Source of the DNA: Micropterix aruncella
Taxonomy: Eukaryota > Arthropoda > Insecta > Lepidoptera > Micropterigidae
DNA: 64,000 bases
Direction: 5' to 3'
Assembly (NCBI GenBank): GCA_944548615.1
Contig: OX155972.1
Span: 13,202,614-13,266,613, forward strand
In this document: one piece after another, positions 53,852 to 64,000 of the stretch
Numbering within the stretch: position 1 is the first letter of the stretch
Layout of the letters: each line of letters starts with the position of its first letter
Notes under the pieces: generated by a model
Told to the model about the DNA's origin: nothing
Database searches by the model: none
The model's input: the letters and a program-made list of their open reading frames with translations, nothing else
Made by a program: the position numbers and the translations under genes

Positions 53852-54346
53852 GTATATTTCTACAGGTGAATTGCTGAAACAATTGACAAATTTCAAAATG
53901 TGTTTGTCTTTATTTTCTCGAATCATTAATCGGTATGAACAATAGTTCATTGAGCTGCATTTCATGTTTATTTCTTCACCGCTGACTGGATTTATCATCC
54001 TAAGGCTGAAGTGATATTCATCGGCACTATCCCAAAAACATATTTTATGTTGCAGGGCATCGTAACATCGATGAGTTTCTGCAACTTTTGTCAATTGATC
54101 GTTTCCCAGATGAAAAACAAAATATGTCGAAATTGAACTCCGACTATAACAATTGCCAAATCGTATATTGTTAGAGCATTGAATCTTTGCGAATGTTTCA
54201 TGTTTTATGTTTCCTCCCTCAAACGTCATATCCCTATGACTATGGTCGCTTCGCTCCTCAACTGTCAAAATATACCTGTCATCAGGATGGGAGTGTGTGT
54301 TTTCTTCCGATGTGAATGAATGAATGAAAAACTCCTTATTGCACAA
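53852..54346 (-). CDS. Unassigned 165-codon ORF with weak p53-domain resemblance, cut by a SINE
   Basis: Longest non-transposon-like intronless ORF in the window. Residues 1-10 read from an ATTC-repeat LINE tail, so the true start may be later or in another exon. Residues 54-103 carry AKIQCSNNIRF, then NDQLTKVAETHRC and a His six residues on; 111-136 read YHFSLRMINPVSGEE and KCSSMNYC. The order resembles the p53 DNA-binding domain: a C-P-V-x-F-like strand, then the M-T-E-V-V-x-R-C-x-x-H loop, then a P...G-x-E run and a Cys pair. The resemblance is by eye; the Cys spacing (C-x5-C rather than C-x3-C) differs and the NRRP motif is absent. After residue 165 the frame runs into the SINE. Confidence 0.35.
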
Positions 54347-54479
54347 TTAAAAGATGGTACAATGGCGGACTTATTGCTACACAACAATATCTTCCAGTCA
54401 ACCAACATGCTGATGTGAAAAGAAGGGTAAGCGAAAGTTAAAGTACCATAAGATACAATAAAATATAAAATGAAATTTT

Positions 54480-54850
54480 AAATTATAGCACATATTATTC
54501 ATTGTATCCGTATCTAAAGCCAAAATCATAAATAAATATTTTGTTATATATACCTACATTTATAAACAAATCTATATATACATAGGTACCTACATATATT
54601 AAACTGTAAATTAAACTGCCAAAACAAGGTAAGGAAGGGGAAGGGATAACGGAAGGGATATCGATGTCGCAAACGAAATGGGATCCTTCGACTGTTTTCA
54701 TCGCTGGAAAAGCCAATGACGTCATAATGCATACTTCCAAAAAGTAATTCATTTACCCTCCAAAAACTTACGCACTAAAAAAAATATTTTTGGAACTAAA
54801 GGATTATGGTTTATCATTTAAATATAAATTGAAGCAATTTTATTCAGGCA
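54480..54850. other. AT-rich intergenic stretch
   Basis: No supported gene. Small minus-strand ORFs (54752-54495) consist of AT-rich composition-driven residues. Confidence 0.4.
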
Positions 54851-54852
54851 TA

Positions 54853-56480
54853 CACCCTTGTGCAAATTAATGTGGACAAAACATTTTTTCTTTAAAAATG
54901 TGTTTTATTCTCACAAAAAATACAATCAGACACAAAGTCATAAAATTAATATTTGATATGTCCACCCTTGGCTTGCAGCACCATATTAATGCATTTCGGC
55001 ATTGATTCTACCAGCTATTTGCAGTTGTTTTAAATTTTTGGATCCTGATGCCACACTTAAATCACTGACTCGATCAAGTCGGTTTTCATTGTGCACTCCA
55101 TCTTTCTGAGCCTTGTCTTGCAGATAGACCACAAATTCTCAATTGGATTGAGGTCTGATGAGTTGCCAGGCCAATCAAAATCGTTTTTCCCATTGCCAGT
55201 GAAGATTTTTTTCACAATCATCGATGAATGGCAAGGTGCCCGGTATTGTTGGAAAATGGGGATTTCCAAATTTATTTTTGAGAGCTCAGGGACCATTCTA
55301 TCTTGCAAAACCTTTATGTATTTTTCACTATTCATCATCCCTATGATGGGTACCACTGATCCTGTACCATTAAAGGATAAACAGCCCCAAAACATTTGCT
55401 TCACGGGGTGTTTGACTGATTGCTGAATGTGAGCTAATGAAAGTGATTCACCATCGGTCCGGCGAACAAACTGATGACGCATGCCCTGGACAAAGAAATG
55501 GCTTTCATCTGAAAACAACACCTTTTTCCAGTCATCTTGGGTCCACCCTTTATATTTCTGTGCCTAAACCATCCTTTTCTTCTACATCACAGCAGTTAAG
55601 AGTTGCTTCTTAACCCTTCAGGCCTCGGCCCCTCAGCCGATTGACAAATTGCAGTCCCAAAAATTTTTAGTAAAAATTAGTGAAAAAATTGAATTACGAC
55701 ACTGTTTCACTAAAACATTAATTACTGCCAAACCACTGTAGCCATAATTAAAATGAAACATATTAACATAATAAAACATAATAAAATAAAACAAATTAAA
55801 TTAAAATAAAATTAAAACGGGGCCGTCACGCTGAATCGTGTTGTGGCCGATATCGGCCAATCGAGGCCTGAGGGGTTAAGGGGTGTTCGAGCCTTTCGCC
55901 CAACTTCTAGCAAACGACGCCGTACTGTCGAGGCATGTACACTTGTCCCAGTAACAGCTAGCTCTCTCTGTAAGTCTTCGCTGGTCTTTGTGGGGTTTAT
56001 TTTACTGTCCCTCAATAAAAACATAGCATTTTTCTTGGTGGTTTTTCATTCTCGGCCACATTTTCCCTCTCTTCGTGGTGAAATTGAGTCAGTTTCTCGA
56101 TTGAGTTTGATCAGTTTGTTAACTGCACTTTTAGAAATGCCACACTCTTCTACAATCTGCCTTTGAGTCTTTTCAGTATGTTCAGATAGTGTAATAACCT
56201 TAGAACGAACTTCTATTGCAATATCCAATACTCATATACACCCAAACTGTCATTGAAAACTAAAGAAAAAGTAAAAAATCTCAGATGTATCGCCCAAAAG
56301 TCGAAACACTCAAAAATTTGTAAACTACTCATGCAACAACACACCTGTGAGATTGATTGAGGTTACCTGACACTAATGTGACTTTGACAGCTGCTAATAT
56401 TGTTGACATAACGAAACGTGAAGCAAAATCTGTACCAGTATGAAAAATATGCTTTGTCCACATTAATTTGCACAAGGGTG
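54853..56480 (-). mobile_element. Tc1-like transposon, near full length, inactive
   Basis: TA-flanked (54851-54852, 56481-56482) with inverted ends CACCCTTGTGCAAATTAATG. The minus-strand transposase starts at 56228 (DIAIEVRSKVITLSEHTEKT), is interrupted at 55875-55614 by a family C MITE, and ends around 55057. LFSDESHF, FQQYRAPCHSS and WPGNSSDLNPIENLW are recognisable. The second catalytic Asp (normally QQDNAPCH) is replaced by Tyr, so the element would be dead even without the insertion. Confidence 0.92.
55614..55875 (+). mobile_element. TTAA-flanked MITE, family C, copy 3
   Basis: 262 bp between perfect TTAA duplications (55610-55613, 55876-55879). Tips CCCTTCAGGCCTCGG and, from the right, CCCCTCAGGCCTCGATT; the palindrome GGCCGATATCGGCC places CCGATATCGG at base 20. 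Best-preserved family C copy. Inserted in Tc1 coding sequence between its ARTPL and KKQLL codons. Confidence 0.93.
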
Positions 56481-56484
56481 TATG

Positions 56485-57000
56485 TTAAAACCACGATAGC
56501 AAATTTTAGTATTTCTGCTATTTTCATACTGTATCTCTACGATCTTTGCATTTCTGCAAAAACTGACGTTAAAAAGATATGAGTTTCAATATGAGTTTCA
56601 GTGATGCCAACGTACATTGAGAAAAGAAAATAGATTCAATGATAAAAATAATGAACCGAAAACTAATTCCAATTTCAAAAATCCACTTCAAGTGGACACC
56701 GACACTTTTGGGAGAATGCAAATATGGAAGCTGTATGTCTGTTATTTAGCGCGCAACGCTACCGATCCACATAACGAAAGAAAACAGGCCCAGCCTCCTC
56801 CCTTAAATCCGTCACTGCTGAAGGATGATAATGTATTGTCATCGAAGTTATACCTGTTTGCAAAATTTCAGCTCGATCGGATCCCGGGAGGTGAGTTAAT
56901 TACAAGATTTGTAGTCAAGTAAGACCTCAAGACCGGCAGCAAAGTTATTATAGAGGATTTAAAACCAACGAAAGATGAAAAAATAAACTATATTCACGTT
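56485..57000. other. Intergenic stretch
   Basis: The ORF at 56617-56922 (101 codons) shows no domain and reads like composition-driven sequence. Nothing else recognised. Confidence 0.35.
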
Positions 57001-57600
57001 TTTTTTTTTTTATTATTTTTTTATTTTATTCCAACAAAAGAGAAAACAGCGCTCGGGTCTTAAGTTAATAAATAATAATAACAATATTACGGCCGAAATA
57101 GTCTCCTGATAATATACAGTTTATGTGCGTGATGTTGTGTAATAATATTTATATATTAGGTATGTTATATAATCATGTTCTCTCGATTTGTGAGTGTGTA
57201 TGATAGAGTAGGATGAGTGTGTTTATATATGTGATTGTGATGTGTGTTTAATGGGTGTGTGTAAGTACATCTACGTGTATGTGTCATAGTTTTGTATATA
57301 TGAGAGTGTATGATTCTGCACAGGTATGTATCTGTTCAAGCTTTTAAGGTCTGGTCTATTACCGCTCTGATAAACTCGTTTTTGCTCATTGAGAATATGT
57401 CTAGTTTCTGAAACGATTCATCGTAGGCTTCCATAATTCGATGCAGAGTGGAATTCCTTGCTTGATTTGTATGGAGTCTGGGTACATTGAATAGGTACCC
57501 TTGGGCGACGAGTTCGGCGCGATGGGACATTTAAGGCTATTCTGCTTAGAATTTGTGGGCTGTCGATATGATGCGAAAGTATATTGTGGGAGAACGTCAT
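57001..57600 (-). pseudogene. LINE 3' end with C-terminal ORF tail
   Basis: The minus strand at about 57500-57340 reads LHTNQARNSTLHRIMEAYDE then FSMSKNEFIRAVIDQ, a LINE C-terminal tail, followed by a GT-rich 3' UTR and an A/T-rich end at 57000-57030. Confidence 0.65.
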
Positions 57601-58191
57601 ATCAGTCACTTTACGTCGCTGCTGAAGACTCAGCCTAAATCAAAATGAAAATAAATCGAAACCTATGAAAATTCAATTTCACAATATAATTGGAATGAAA
57701 ATCAATCGACATAGCGCAATTACACCATTCCATAATTGCACTAAAAAATAAGAAAAACCATTAAAAACAAATTAAAAAACAATGACCAAAGAAAATAATA
57801 AAGTACATACAATATTATATACTTTTAGGATACGGCCGCTCATAACCACTCTCTTGGATCATCAAATACCATTAGACTATTTTACTGCTAGGCCTGTCTC
57901 AACATAGTCCTAGGCCTAGTGAAGAAGTAAAATCCACATGAACCTGTACTTTTGAAATTGTTAGTTTTTTAGCATTTTAAAAAATATTTCGAATAACCTA
58001 TTAAGTCTTACCTGGCACTTAATTAATCAATTATGATGTTATGTTAAGGATAAATAAATAAATAAAACATATGGCAATAAATGTATATTGTAAATGTATT
58101 CATATTTATGATTCAACCGCGTGTTCTCAAACTTTAAAAAAGATGAGGGTTCTGACCGCCCGCCTATCTCTCTTGACTTCAAAATAAACCG

Positions 58192-58229
58192 CAAAAACGC
58201 AGTTGCTTTAAAAAGCAACTGCGTTTTTG
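58192..58229. repeat. 38-bp hairpin upstream of the SLC5 gene
   Basis: CAAAAACGCAGTTGCTTT pairs with AAAAAGCAACTGCGTTTTTG; stem of about 17 bp with a tiny loop. It lies about 170 bp upstream of the acceptor of the first coding exon, in a noncoding stretch. Confidence 0.9.
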
Positions 58230-58417
58230 GTTCTGACTGCGTTGCAGCCAAGGGTCCCCAAACTCCCCCTTCCCCCTCACCCTCCCGATCATTGCGGACA
58301 GCGCTCGTCACAAAATTTCTCCATCCGCCACTGTTTCCATGTCCAAATATGTTCCAGTGTTAAAATAGTATTTTTGAATCATTTTTCACTTTTCAGATAT
58401 TATTGATCAAATAGAAA

Positions 58418-58534
58418 ATGGCTGCGTACTACTTCACTGTGATTGACTATTGCATCATGGCCTTTACTATGATCTCCTTCATTGGAATCGGACTCTATTA
58501 CAGGTTTTCAGGAGGACGACAAAAAACTACAGAG
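58418..58534 (+). CDS. SLC5-family sodium/solute cotransporter, coding exon 1
   Basis: Codons 1-39. The exon starts at 58397 after TTTTCAG, so at least one noncoding exon lies upstream. ATG 58418 sits in a good context (GAAAATGG). YFTVIDYCIMAFTMISFIGI is the first membrane helix (with its GIGLYY end), and RFSGGRQKTTE leads into EYLMANRE of exon 2, the SLC5 loop normally written Y-L-M/L-x-x-R. Donor GTTAGT, phase 0. Lies 12 kb after gene 1 on the same strand; no functional link is implied. Confidence 0.9.
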
Positions 58535-59269
58535 GTTAGTTAGTTAGTTAGTTTTATAAGCTTAGTTTAAAACTATAAACTATTATATCATACATTAAAA
58601 TTAAGGCGAAATTATTTCCCTGAATTGATATCACCCTTTTGGGATCAACTTGAGCGCAATTACTATTTTTATGAAATATATTTAATTATTTTCCTCGCTC
58701 GCTCTCCACCGAATCGCAATGGTTCAATGGCGTAACGTCGTGACGCCCGACATTATCGTCTGTCATTTCTTTGAATATATCGCGTTCGCCATCGCTATTT
58801 CGTCCCGCTCCAGCGACCTCTCGGTTGTTTATGACTTTTAACATTACCATTGGGGGAGGAGTCACTTCACTATGCTGTGCACTCACCTCGTGGACATACC
58901 AACAATCACTATTTTTTGGAAGCGGTTATATTTCCCCTTTCTTCGTTTTGCCACTGAAGTAAAGTGACGAGGAGTTGCAAAGATGAAACCTTCTCTTTCA
59001 GTATATTGGCAATCACTGGTCATAGTGAGATGAGTTGGTGATCAGCATTTGCCCCGCTTTTTAGGAAGCATATATTTCCAGATTCCCCCGGTAATTCGCC
59101 GGTTGCATAGACTTAGCAGTTCCTGGCATTAGCAGTCGCCTACAAACAGAAGGACACAGGTGCAGACAGAGTTGGCTGGGCCTTCCATGGTAGTTTCGTC
59201 TTTGAGGAGGCTACGGAATGGGAGCTGAAATATATAGTCGACCAATAATATAGTCGGCCATCAACTAGA

Positions 59270-59935
59270 GTTGTCAACTACAACGGGCGAGCCCGTCACC
59301 TCAGGAAGTTTTAACGGTTAGTCGTTCTATCTCCCTGGAGTGAGCGCAAAAGACTAGGACAGAACAGTCCACCGTCTAGCTCCGCCACAAACCCGTAAGA
59401 GGCCAACGCCTTAACTGCGAGATAGCAGAGTGTTACCCAGCGGCTTACACTCACGCCCTTACTTCTAATTGCAACCAGATTACTCCAGTCTCTCGATTGG
59501 TTACAAGTTCGAGGTCGCTTGCGCGGTCCTCTCCCTTACGAAACGGTGAAACGGTGTATACCGAATCTATCGCGGACCACGGCATCCTTTGCCCGGCTGT
59601 TCACCCAGAATCGGGTAGCCGATGATCGTTTCAAGAGCAGTCGCCGTAAGGTCCGCAACCACCCCCGCTCTATAGGAAACAGCACTGCTTCCAGACTCCC
59701 CTGACTGTGAGTGCGCAATCGATTGGCTTATGCCGCACGGTGCGCAGACCGTCCAGGAGCGCCAGAAGGTTTATTCCTAGGGGAAATTAACCCTAGGGTC
59801 AGAGTCCTACCCAGGCCCACACTTCATGCGTGGAGGCCGTCGGATGGGTGTTGACCCGTGAGTGTGACCAACCCTGAACAGAATGGGTCTTCGTGGCCAA
59901 CTCAGCAAGGGCCCCTTAGCTCCCCTAGATAGGGC
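59270..59935 (+). repeat. Family G repeat, full copy in SLC5 intron 1
   Basis: CTAGAGTTGTCAACTACAAC to GGGCCCCTTAGCTCCCC. The best full-length match to 19736-20400. It is followed by tandem degenerate repeats of AGGGCCCCTTAG. Confidence 0.85.
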
Positions 59936-60265
59936 CCCCTTAGGGCCCCTTAGCTTGGGCCATCAGGCCCAAGATGGAAAGCCCATGCTGGAGTGCATGC
60001 ATGAACCGCTCGGCGCCTGAAAGACAAAATTAAAACTGTTGCCTTCCCCCCAATTCAGGATAAGGTCGAGCCATCCCTTCCCTCGATCTCTCACCTTCTC
60101 AGTCGTTATAGCCGCCCGGGCGGTGGAAAGAAATTGACCAATGAATTGAAATTGACCATTGACCAATAAAAATGTAGGTTTTGAGTCTTTGTACTAGTCA
60201 TCGTCCCTGTCGCACAATTCCTTGCAGCAACGAGTATGGAATAATATTATAAAATCTCATTCCAG

Positions 60266-60828
60266 GAATACCTGATGGCAAACCGCGAGTTGGCGATCCT
60301 GCCAGTTTCATTATCCTTGATGACAACCGTCATATCAGCAATCGCGATACTGGGACACACGGGAGAATTCTACAGCAGAGGTTCCATGTTCCTATTAGTA
60401 TACGCGTCGGCAATGATGATAACACCTGTAGGACTATTCGCATACCTGCCAGTATTCTTCAAACTGCAGAAAGTCAGCACGTATGAATACCTAGAGCTAC
60501 GTTTCGGGCCAAAGTTAAGACTGATCACCTCCTTGATGTATGCAGTACAGAGCATACTCGCCAATGGAGTAGTACTGTATGCGCCAGCTATAACGTTACA
60601 AGCGATAGCTGGTCTTAATAGAGTGACCTCAATATTACTGACAGGATTCGTCTGCATGTTCTACTCTACTATTGGTGGCATGAAAGCTATTGTGGTAACG
60701 GATTTGCTGCAAGCATTCATTATGTTCGCTGCTGCCGTGAGTATCATCATATTTGCTGCTTTGGAAGTTGGTGGATTCGGTTACATCTTTAAAATCGCGT
60801 ACCAACATGGAAGGTTGTCGTTCAATAA
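60266..60828 (+). CDS. SLC5-family sodium/solute cotransporter, coding exon 2 (gene continues)
   Basis: Codons 40-226 plus two bases. A Na+-driven transporter of the monocarboxylate/multivitamin-like SLC5 branch; substrate not decidable. Visible family marks: EYLMANRELAILPVSLSLM (40-58), STYEYLELRF (110-119) and STIGGMKAIVVTDLLQ (173-188), with helices near 51-68, 80-104, 125-146, 159-176 and 186-205. The motif usually reads KAV-x-WTD; here Trp is Val. SLC5 proteins have 13-14 helices and about 600 residues, so roughly a third is present. Donor GTAAGC, phase 2. No following exon was found before 64000; it probably lies beyond the retrotransposon. Confidence 0.93.
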
Positions 60829-61069
60829 GTAAGCTAAATTTTATTTAATTTCCACACATTACATAAATAGAACTAGTCAAATAGTCCACTTTGAGTATTC
60901 CGACCAATAGGTTACAATGTAAAACGTTTTAGCGAAAATAGAGATATAATATTTAAAAATCACAGATAGATAGAACTCGTCAAATGGTCAAATGGTCGGA
61001 AGCGAATATTTAGGTTGGAAGAATATGTAGCACGGGACTAGAAATTCGGGCGAAAGATTTATTTATTTC

Positions 61070-61650
61070 TTTTCTCAATAATCGAGAAAGCTACAGATTG
61101 GATTCTGGAGGTTGATTCTGTCTCTAAGCAGTATAAATTCCCTGAAAGTCTCGGATGCACAGCCCTCCGTCCAGATATAACTCTTTACTCTCTATCTCGG
61201 AAGGTGGCTCTTATTGTAGAATTAACTGTTCCATGGGAATCAAATATCCCAAAAGACCACGAGTACAAATTAAATAAATACCATGATCTTGCAAATGCCG
61301 TAACCCGGAACGGCTTCACTGTTCACCTTCACGCGGTGGAAGTTGGCGCTCGTGGCCTGCCAGCTAAATCTCTATTTCACCTCTTTAAAGATCTTGGCCT
61401 TTCCAGAAAAATAATCAACTCTTTCTTAGAAAAATTATCTAAAACTGCGATTTGCGCATCTCAAATTCTATGGCTTCGAAGGGGGAGTGAATGGGTGGTA
61501 AGGTGAACGCTCACATGTGGCAAGACAGCTGTCCTAAACCTACCACAGCCGGTTCGTAAGTCCGGAATCCACTGCTCACCCCCCAGAAGTGTAAAAAAAA
61601 ATAGTATTATTATGGGCCCAACTCTGGTCGGTGAATTCCATGGCAGCTCC
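61070..61650 (+). pseudogene. LINE fragment with restriction-like endonuclease domain, copy 3
   Basis: Plus-strand copy of 14340-15308: LEVDSVSKQYKFPESLGCTA, RPDITLYSLSRKVALIVELT and VEVGARGLPAKSLFHLFK. The 3' part reads through uninterrupted (empty MITE site at about 61437-61446), giving the original C-terminus and 3' UTR. 5'-truncated at about 61070. Confidence 0.72.
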
Positions 61651-61774
61651 GTTTGTATTTATTTATTATTTATTCATTATTATTAATTTAACAACGCATT
61701 TACAATAAATATGCATCCCTAATATTCATGTCAATATTTAATAAGTATTAAAATAAAAATAACAATTGAACACA

Positions 61775-61950
61775 GCCGACATGAGCATTAGCATGTAAGT
61801 GCTGCTGCTGCCCAACTAACTGCCAGGACTTGTTCCAGGGCAGCGAGCTCTCTAGATTTGTATTGACATATATTAGGCAATTTTAAAAAAAGAAGAGGCA
61901 AAAACATATAAATAAATATTACCGTCACCATTTGTCGCGTTAAGAATAAA
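61775..61950. repeat. Dispersed repeat, partner of 33160-33375
   Basis: Shares GAGCATTAGCAT and TGCCAGGACTTGTTCCAGGG with the intron 9 copy. Noncoding. Confidence 0.6.
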
Positions 61951-62589
61951 AAAAAATAAATAAAAAAGAAACGACACTTCTAAAAAGGTCAAAATGTCTT
62001 TCTTGAATAAAAATAATATATCTAGAATAATATCTTTCAGAACAAAATTGTGTTGTAACCAAAATCCATTAATGAAATCACACCTTTAGGCTTAACGACT
62101 CGGGACACTGAAAACCTAATTAAGGAAACAGTTCCTAAGTGCATTTCATAAAATTTTTGCTTTCTAATACGGAAACGCCAGCTGTGCTCATTAGCAAGTC
62201 TTATAACGATAGGTTACGGTAAATTCCAAAACAAACGTGTTGCGACATCCACGCCTGCTTACTACTGTTCATGTGCTTCAGATTTGCATAACGGATCACT
62301 GGACCTGCAAAACTATCTTTGTATATATATTGTTTACTTATATTAAAAAACCTTTAAGATTATTCGCTTATTTCTAAGTGGAAGCGTTAGTAAAGTAGGA
62401 TTAAAATATAAAAGAAGATATGTACATTAAAATAGGCTCTTATAATATACCGTAGAATACCATTATTACTATCAATCTCATTAATGTATGTTTTGATTAA
62501 TAATTAAGCTTCATAATGTATAATTTTAAGAATTATAAATATGTTTTAGAAATAGAAATATAAATTAGAAATATAAGCGACCACTATCG
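61951..62589. other. AT-rich intron or intergenic stretch
   Basis: No ORF or recognised repeat; presumed SLC5 intron 2. Confidence 0.35.
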
Positions 62590-63577
62590 GTCAATATCGA
62601 AAACACGGCCAAGCCTCTTAATGACTAAGCTCATTAAGCCGGCCAATCGTAGCAATACGAGCCGTTGAATTATATCCCCACTCCTCATTAAACGGCTATG
62701 AGCCCCACCTCGACCCGCTGGCTAGGTAGCCGAGGTCCCGGGAGGGGAACGGGTCAGTGGTTAACAACAGCCCGTACGGTCAACATCACCGAGAGTGACT
62801 AATATCAACTTTGTGCGCGTCATACAATTGTAAACATTCTTTATGTCACCCGGTTATTAGTCTTGTGTAAAATAACCTTAAGTTCGGCTTTATTTAAAAA
62901 CCGTTAGTAAATAAAATCGAAATTGCGCCTCAAAACGCTAGTTTTATTAGCAAATATCACAAAAACATCTCCGAAAAGCCATCTGGAGTCCTGCCGCCCG
63001 ACGAACAAACCTTGACCGATCCCGCATAATAACCGGCCCGATTCAAGTTGATCTCCGACCTGCAGCGACGACAAGACCCTTCATCGAGAGACCAAGGTGA
63101 GCGTTTTTCTATTAAAACTGCATCACATGTACCTACGACTGCCACAACAAAGCCAATAAGTTAGATTTATTGGGCAAAGAACTTCAGCGAGCAAAATCCA
63201 CATCAAAACTGGGAACAACTGTGACCGGATTTACGCCCGGTTCACACCCAACTGCCACAGTTTCGAACCACACGGAAACTGTACGGTGACTGACAGGATC
63301 GCCGTCGAAGCGAACGAACTAAAATTTCGTTTCTTCCCGTCGTTGATCTGGCCGATCGCGACGGCAGCCTGTGGACCCTCGACCACAATATTGAGGCATT
63401 CCACCAACTAGTCTGCGACAACCATCGCAGAACTGCCGCGGTGTGTGTACTTAACCGACCCATCCCGAGACTTAAAGAAGTCCCGACGATTTGCCGGCAC
63501 ATACCATAAAGCTGGTCCTTCGAGACGGATTTTGAAAAAGCGAAAAATAGACCGCTTGCAAAATCGCTGAATAAGAT
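62590..63577 (+). mobile_element. Probable 5' LTR and leader of a BEL/Pao-like retrotransposon
   Basis: Base composition shifts to GC-rich around 62600. AATAAAATCGAAATTGCGCC near 62911 looks like an LTR polyadenylation region, followed by ~600 bases of leader before a gag-like ORF at 63578. With only one LTR in the window the edges and the primer site cannot be fixed. Confidence 0.4.
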
Positions 63578-64000
63578 ATGTCGACGAAAAATACGCCGTC
63601 CAGAAAAAGCCAGCGAATTGCTGACAAGAAGATGGACGGAGGCGCGGAAGCAGCTCGCGACCGAAGCACAGAATCGGTAGCGACCTCAAAACGACCGTCA
63701 TCGCGGGCGACATCGACTACCAGTCGCAGATCATCAAGATCCAGCGCGACTACGGTAGCAAGACGGCAGCTCGAAGCAGAATTACAAGCCGCCGACGAAC
63801 GGGCACGCCTGAAGGCCGACGCCGCCGTGACCGCAGCGAAAGCAGAAGCAGCCGCCGCCGCCGCCGCCGCCGCCGCCATTGAACAACAAATTAAACTGGA
63901 GTTGCTGGAGGAAAAATTGGCGCTTAAAAAACTGCTCATCGAAGCAGAAGTCCAAGGAGAATTAGACCAAGAATACGACGACGGCAGCAGCGTCTCCGAA
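63578..64000 (+). CDS. Gag-like N-terminus of a BEL/Pao-type retrotransposon, cut by the window end
   Basis: Open for 141 codons from ATG 63578 to the end. A Ser/Arg/Thr-rich basic start (TPSRKSQRIADKK, RATSTTSRRSSRSS) is followed by a charged, Ala-rich helical region (EAELQAADERARLKADAA), a run of ten Ala and a leucine-rich acidic stretch (LELLEEKLALKKLLIEAE), likely a coiled coil. This composition is typical of the gag start in BEL/Pao polyproteins. GC-rich codons unlike the host exons. No catalytic domain is in view, so the class is an inference. Confidence 0.55.
   Translation, partial: MSTKNTPSRKSQRIADKKMDGGAEAARDRSTESVATSKRPSSRATSTTSRRSSRSSATTVARRQLEAELQAADERARLKADAAVTAAKAEAAAAAAAAAAIEQQIKLELLEEKLALKKLLIEAEVQGELDQEYDDGSSVSE

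Noticed and set aside
63472..63939. 155-codon minus-strand ORF
   Set aside because: Shadow of the GC-rich gag-like ORF on the plus strand; its Ala/Ser runs mirror the GCC repeat.

Overview
This is a window of animal nuclear DNA, most likely from an insect. It is AT-rich and dominated by transposable elements. Two host genes on the + strand are split by GT-AG introns. The repeats are mariner/Tc1 elements, non-LTR retrotransposon fragments, tRNA-derived SINEs, a BEL/Pao-like gag and many MITEs. There is no bacterial-style operon, no rRNA gene, no CRISPR array and no free-standing tRNA gene. The order of insect cannot be settled from the sequence alone.

Gene 1 (5478-46443, +) is a complete ferric-chelate-reductase-1-like gene of the Reeler-DOMON-cytochrome b561 type. 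I assembled it from 15 coding exons whose splice phases all agree, giving 647 codons plus a stop. The exons total 1.94 kb spread over 41 kb, so about 95% of the locus is intron filled with repeats. Gene 2 (from 58418, +) is the 5' part of an SLC5-family sodium-coupled solute transporter. Two coding exons (226 full codons) are visible and it runs on past the last recognisable exon.

Layout. 1-5440: repeats, LINE scraps, and two TTAA-flanked MITEs plus one orphan TTAA end. 5478-8514: exons 1-2 around a mariner-like element nested in an older inverted-repeat element. 8886-11637: a 2.75-kb tandem array of a ~78-bp unit in intron 2. 12.2-23.5 kb: exons 3-7 among LINE pieces, long inverted-repeat elements, MITEs and a GC-rich ~660-bp repeat. 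24-30.2 kb: intron 7, with an interrupted mariner and a 2.8-kb element that has 34-bp terminal inverted repeats and a decayed transposase-like gene. 30.3-46.4 kb: exons 8-15. 46.4-58.4 kb: intergenic, with LINE, SINE and Tc1 copies and a 165-codon minus-strand ORF with weak p53-domain resemblance. 58.4-60.8 kb: SLC5 exons. 61-64 kb: a LINE endonuclease fragment, then the leader and gag N-terminus of a BEL/Pao-like retrotransposon cut by the window end.

The most interesting pattern is a set of TTAA-flanked MITE families (A, B, C, D, plus one orphan end). Their termini differ, but they share an architecture: CCCYT at the tip and a CC...GG palindrome whose first C lies at base 20 or 21 from one end. 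In three families a second palindrome follows 43-44 nt later. The palindrome sequence differs by family while its position does not, as expected for a recognition module that diverged together with its binding proteins.
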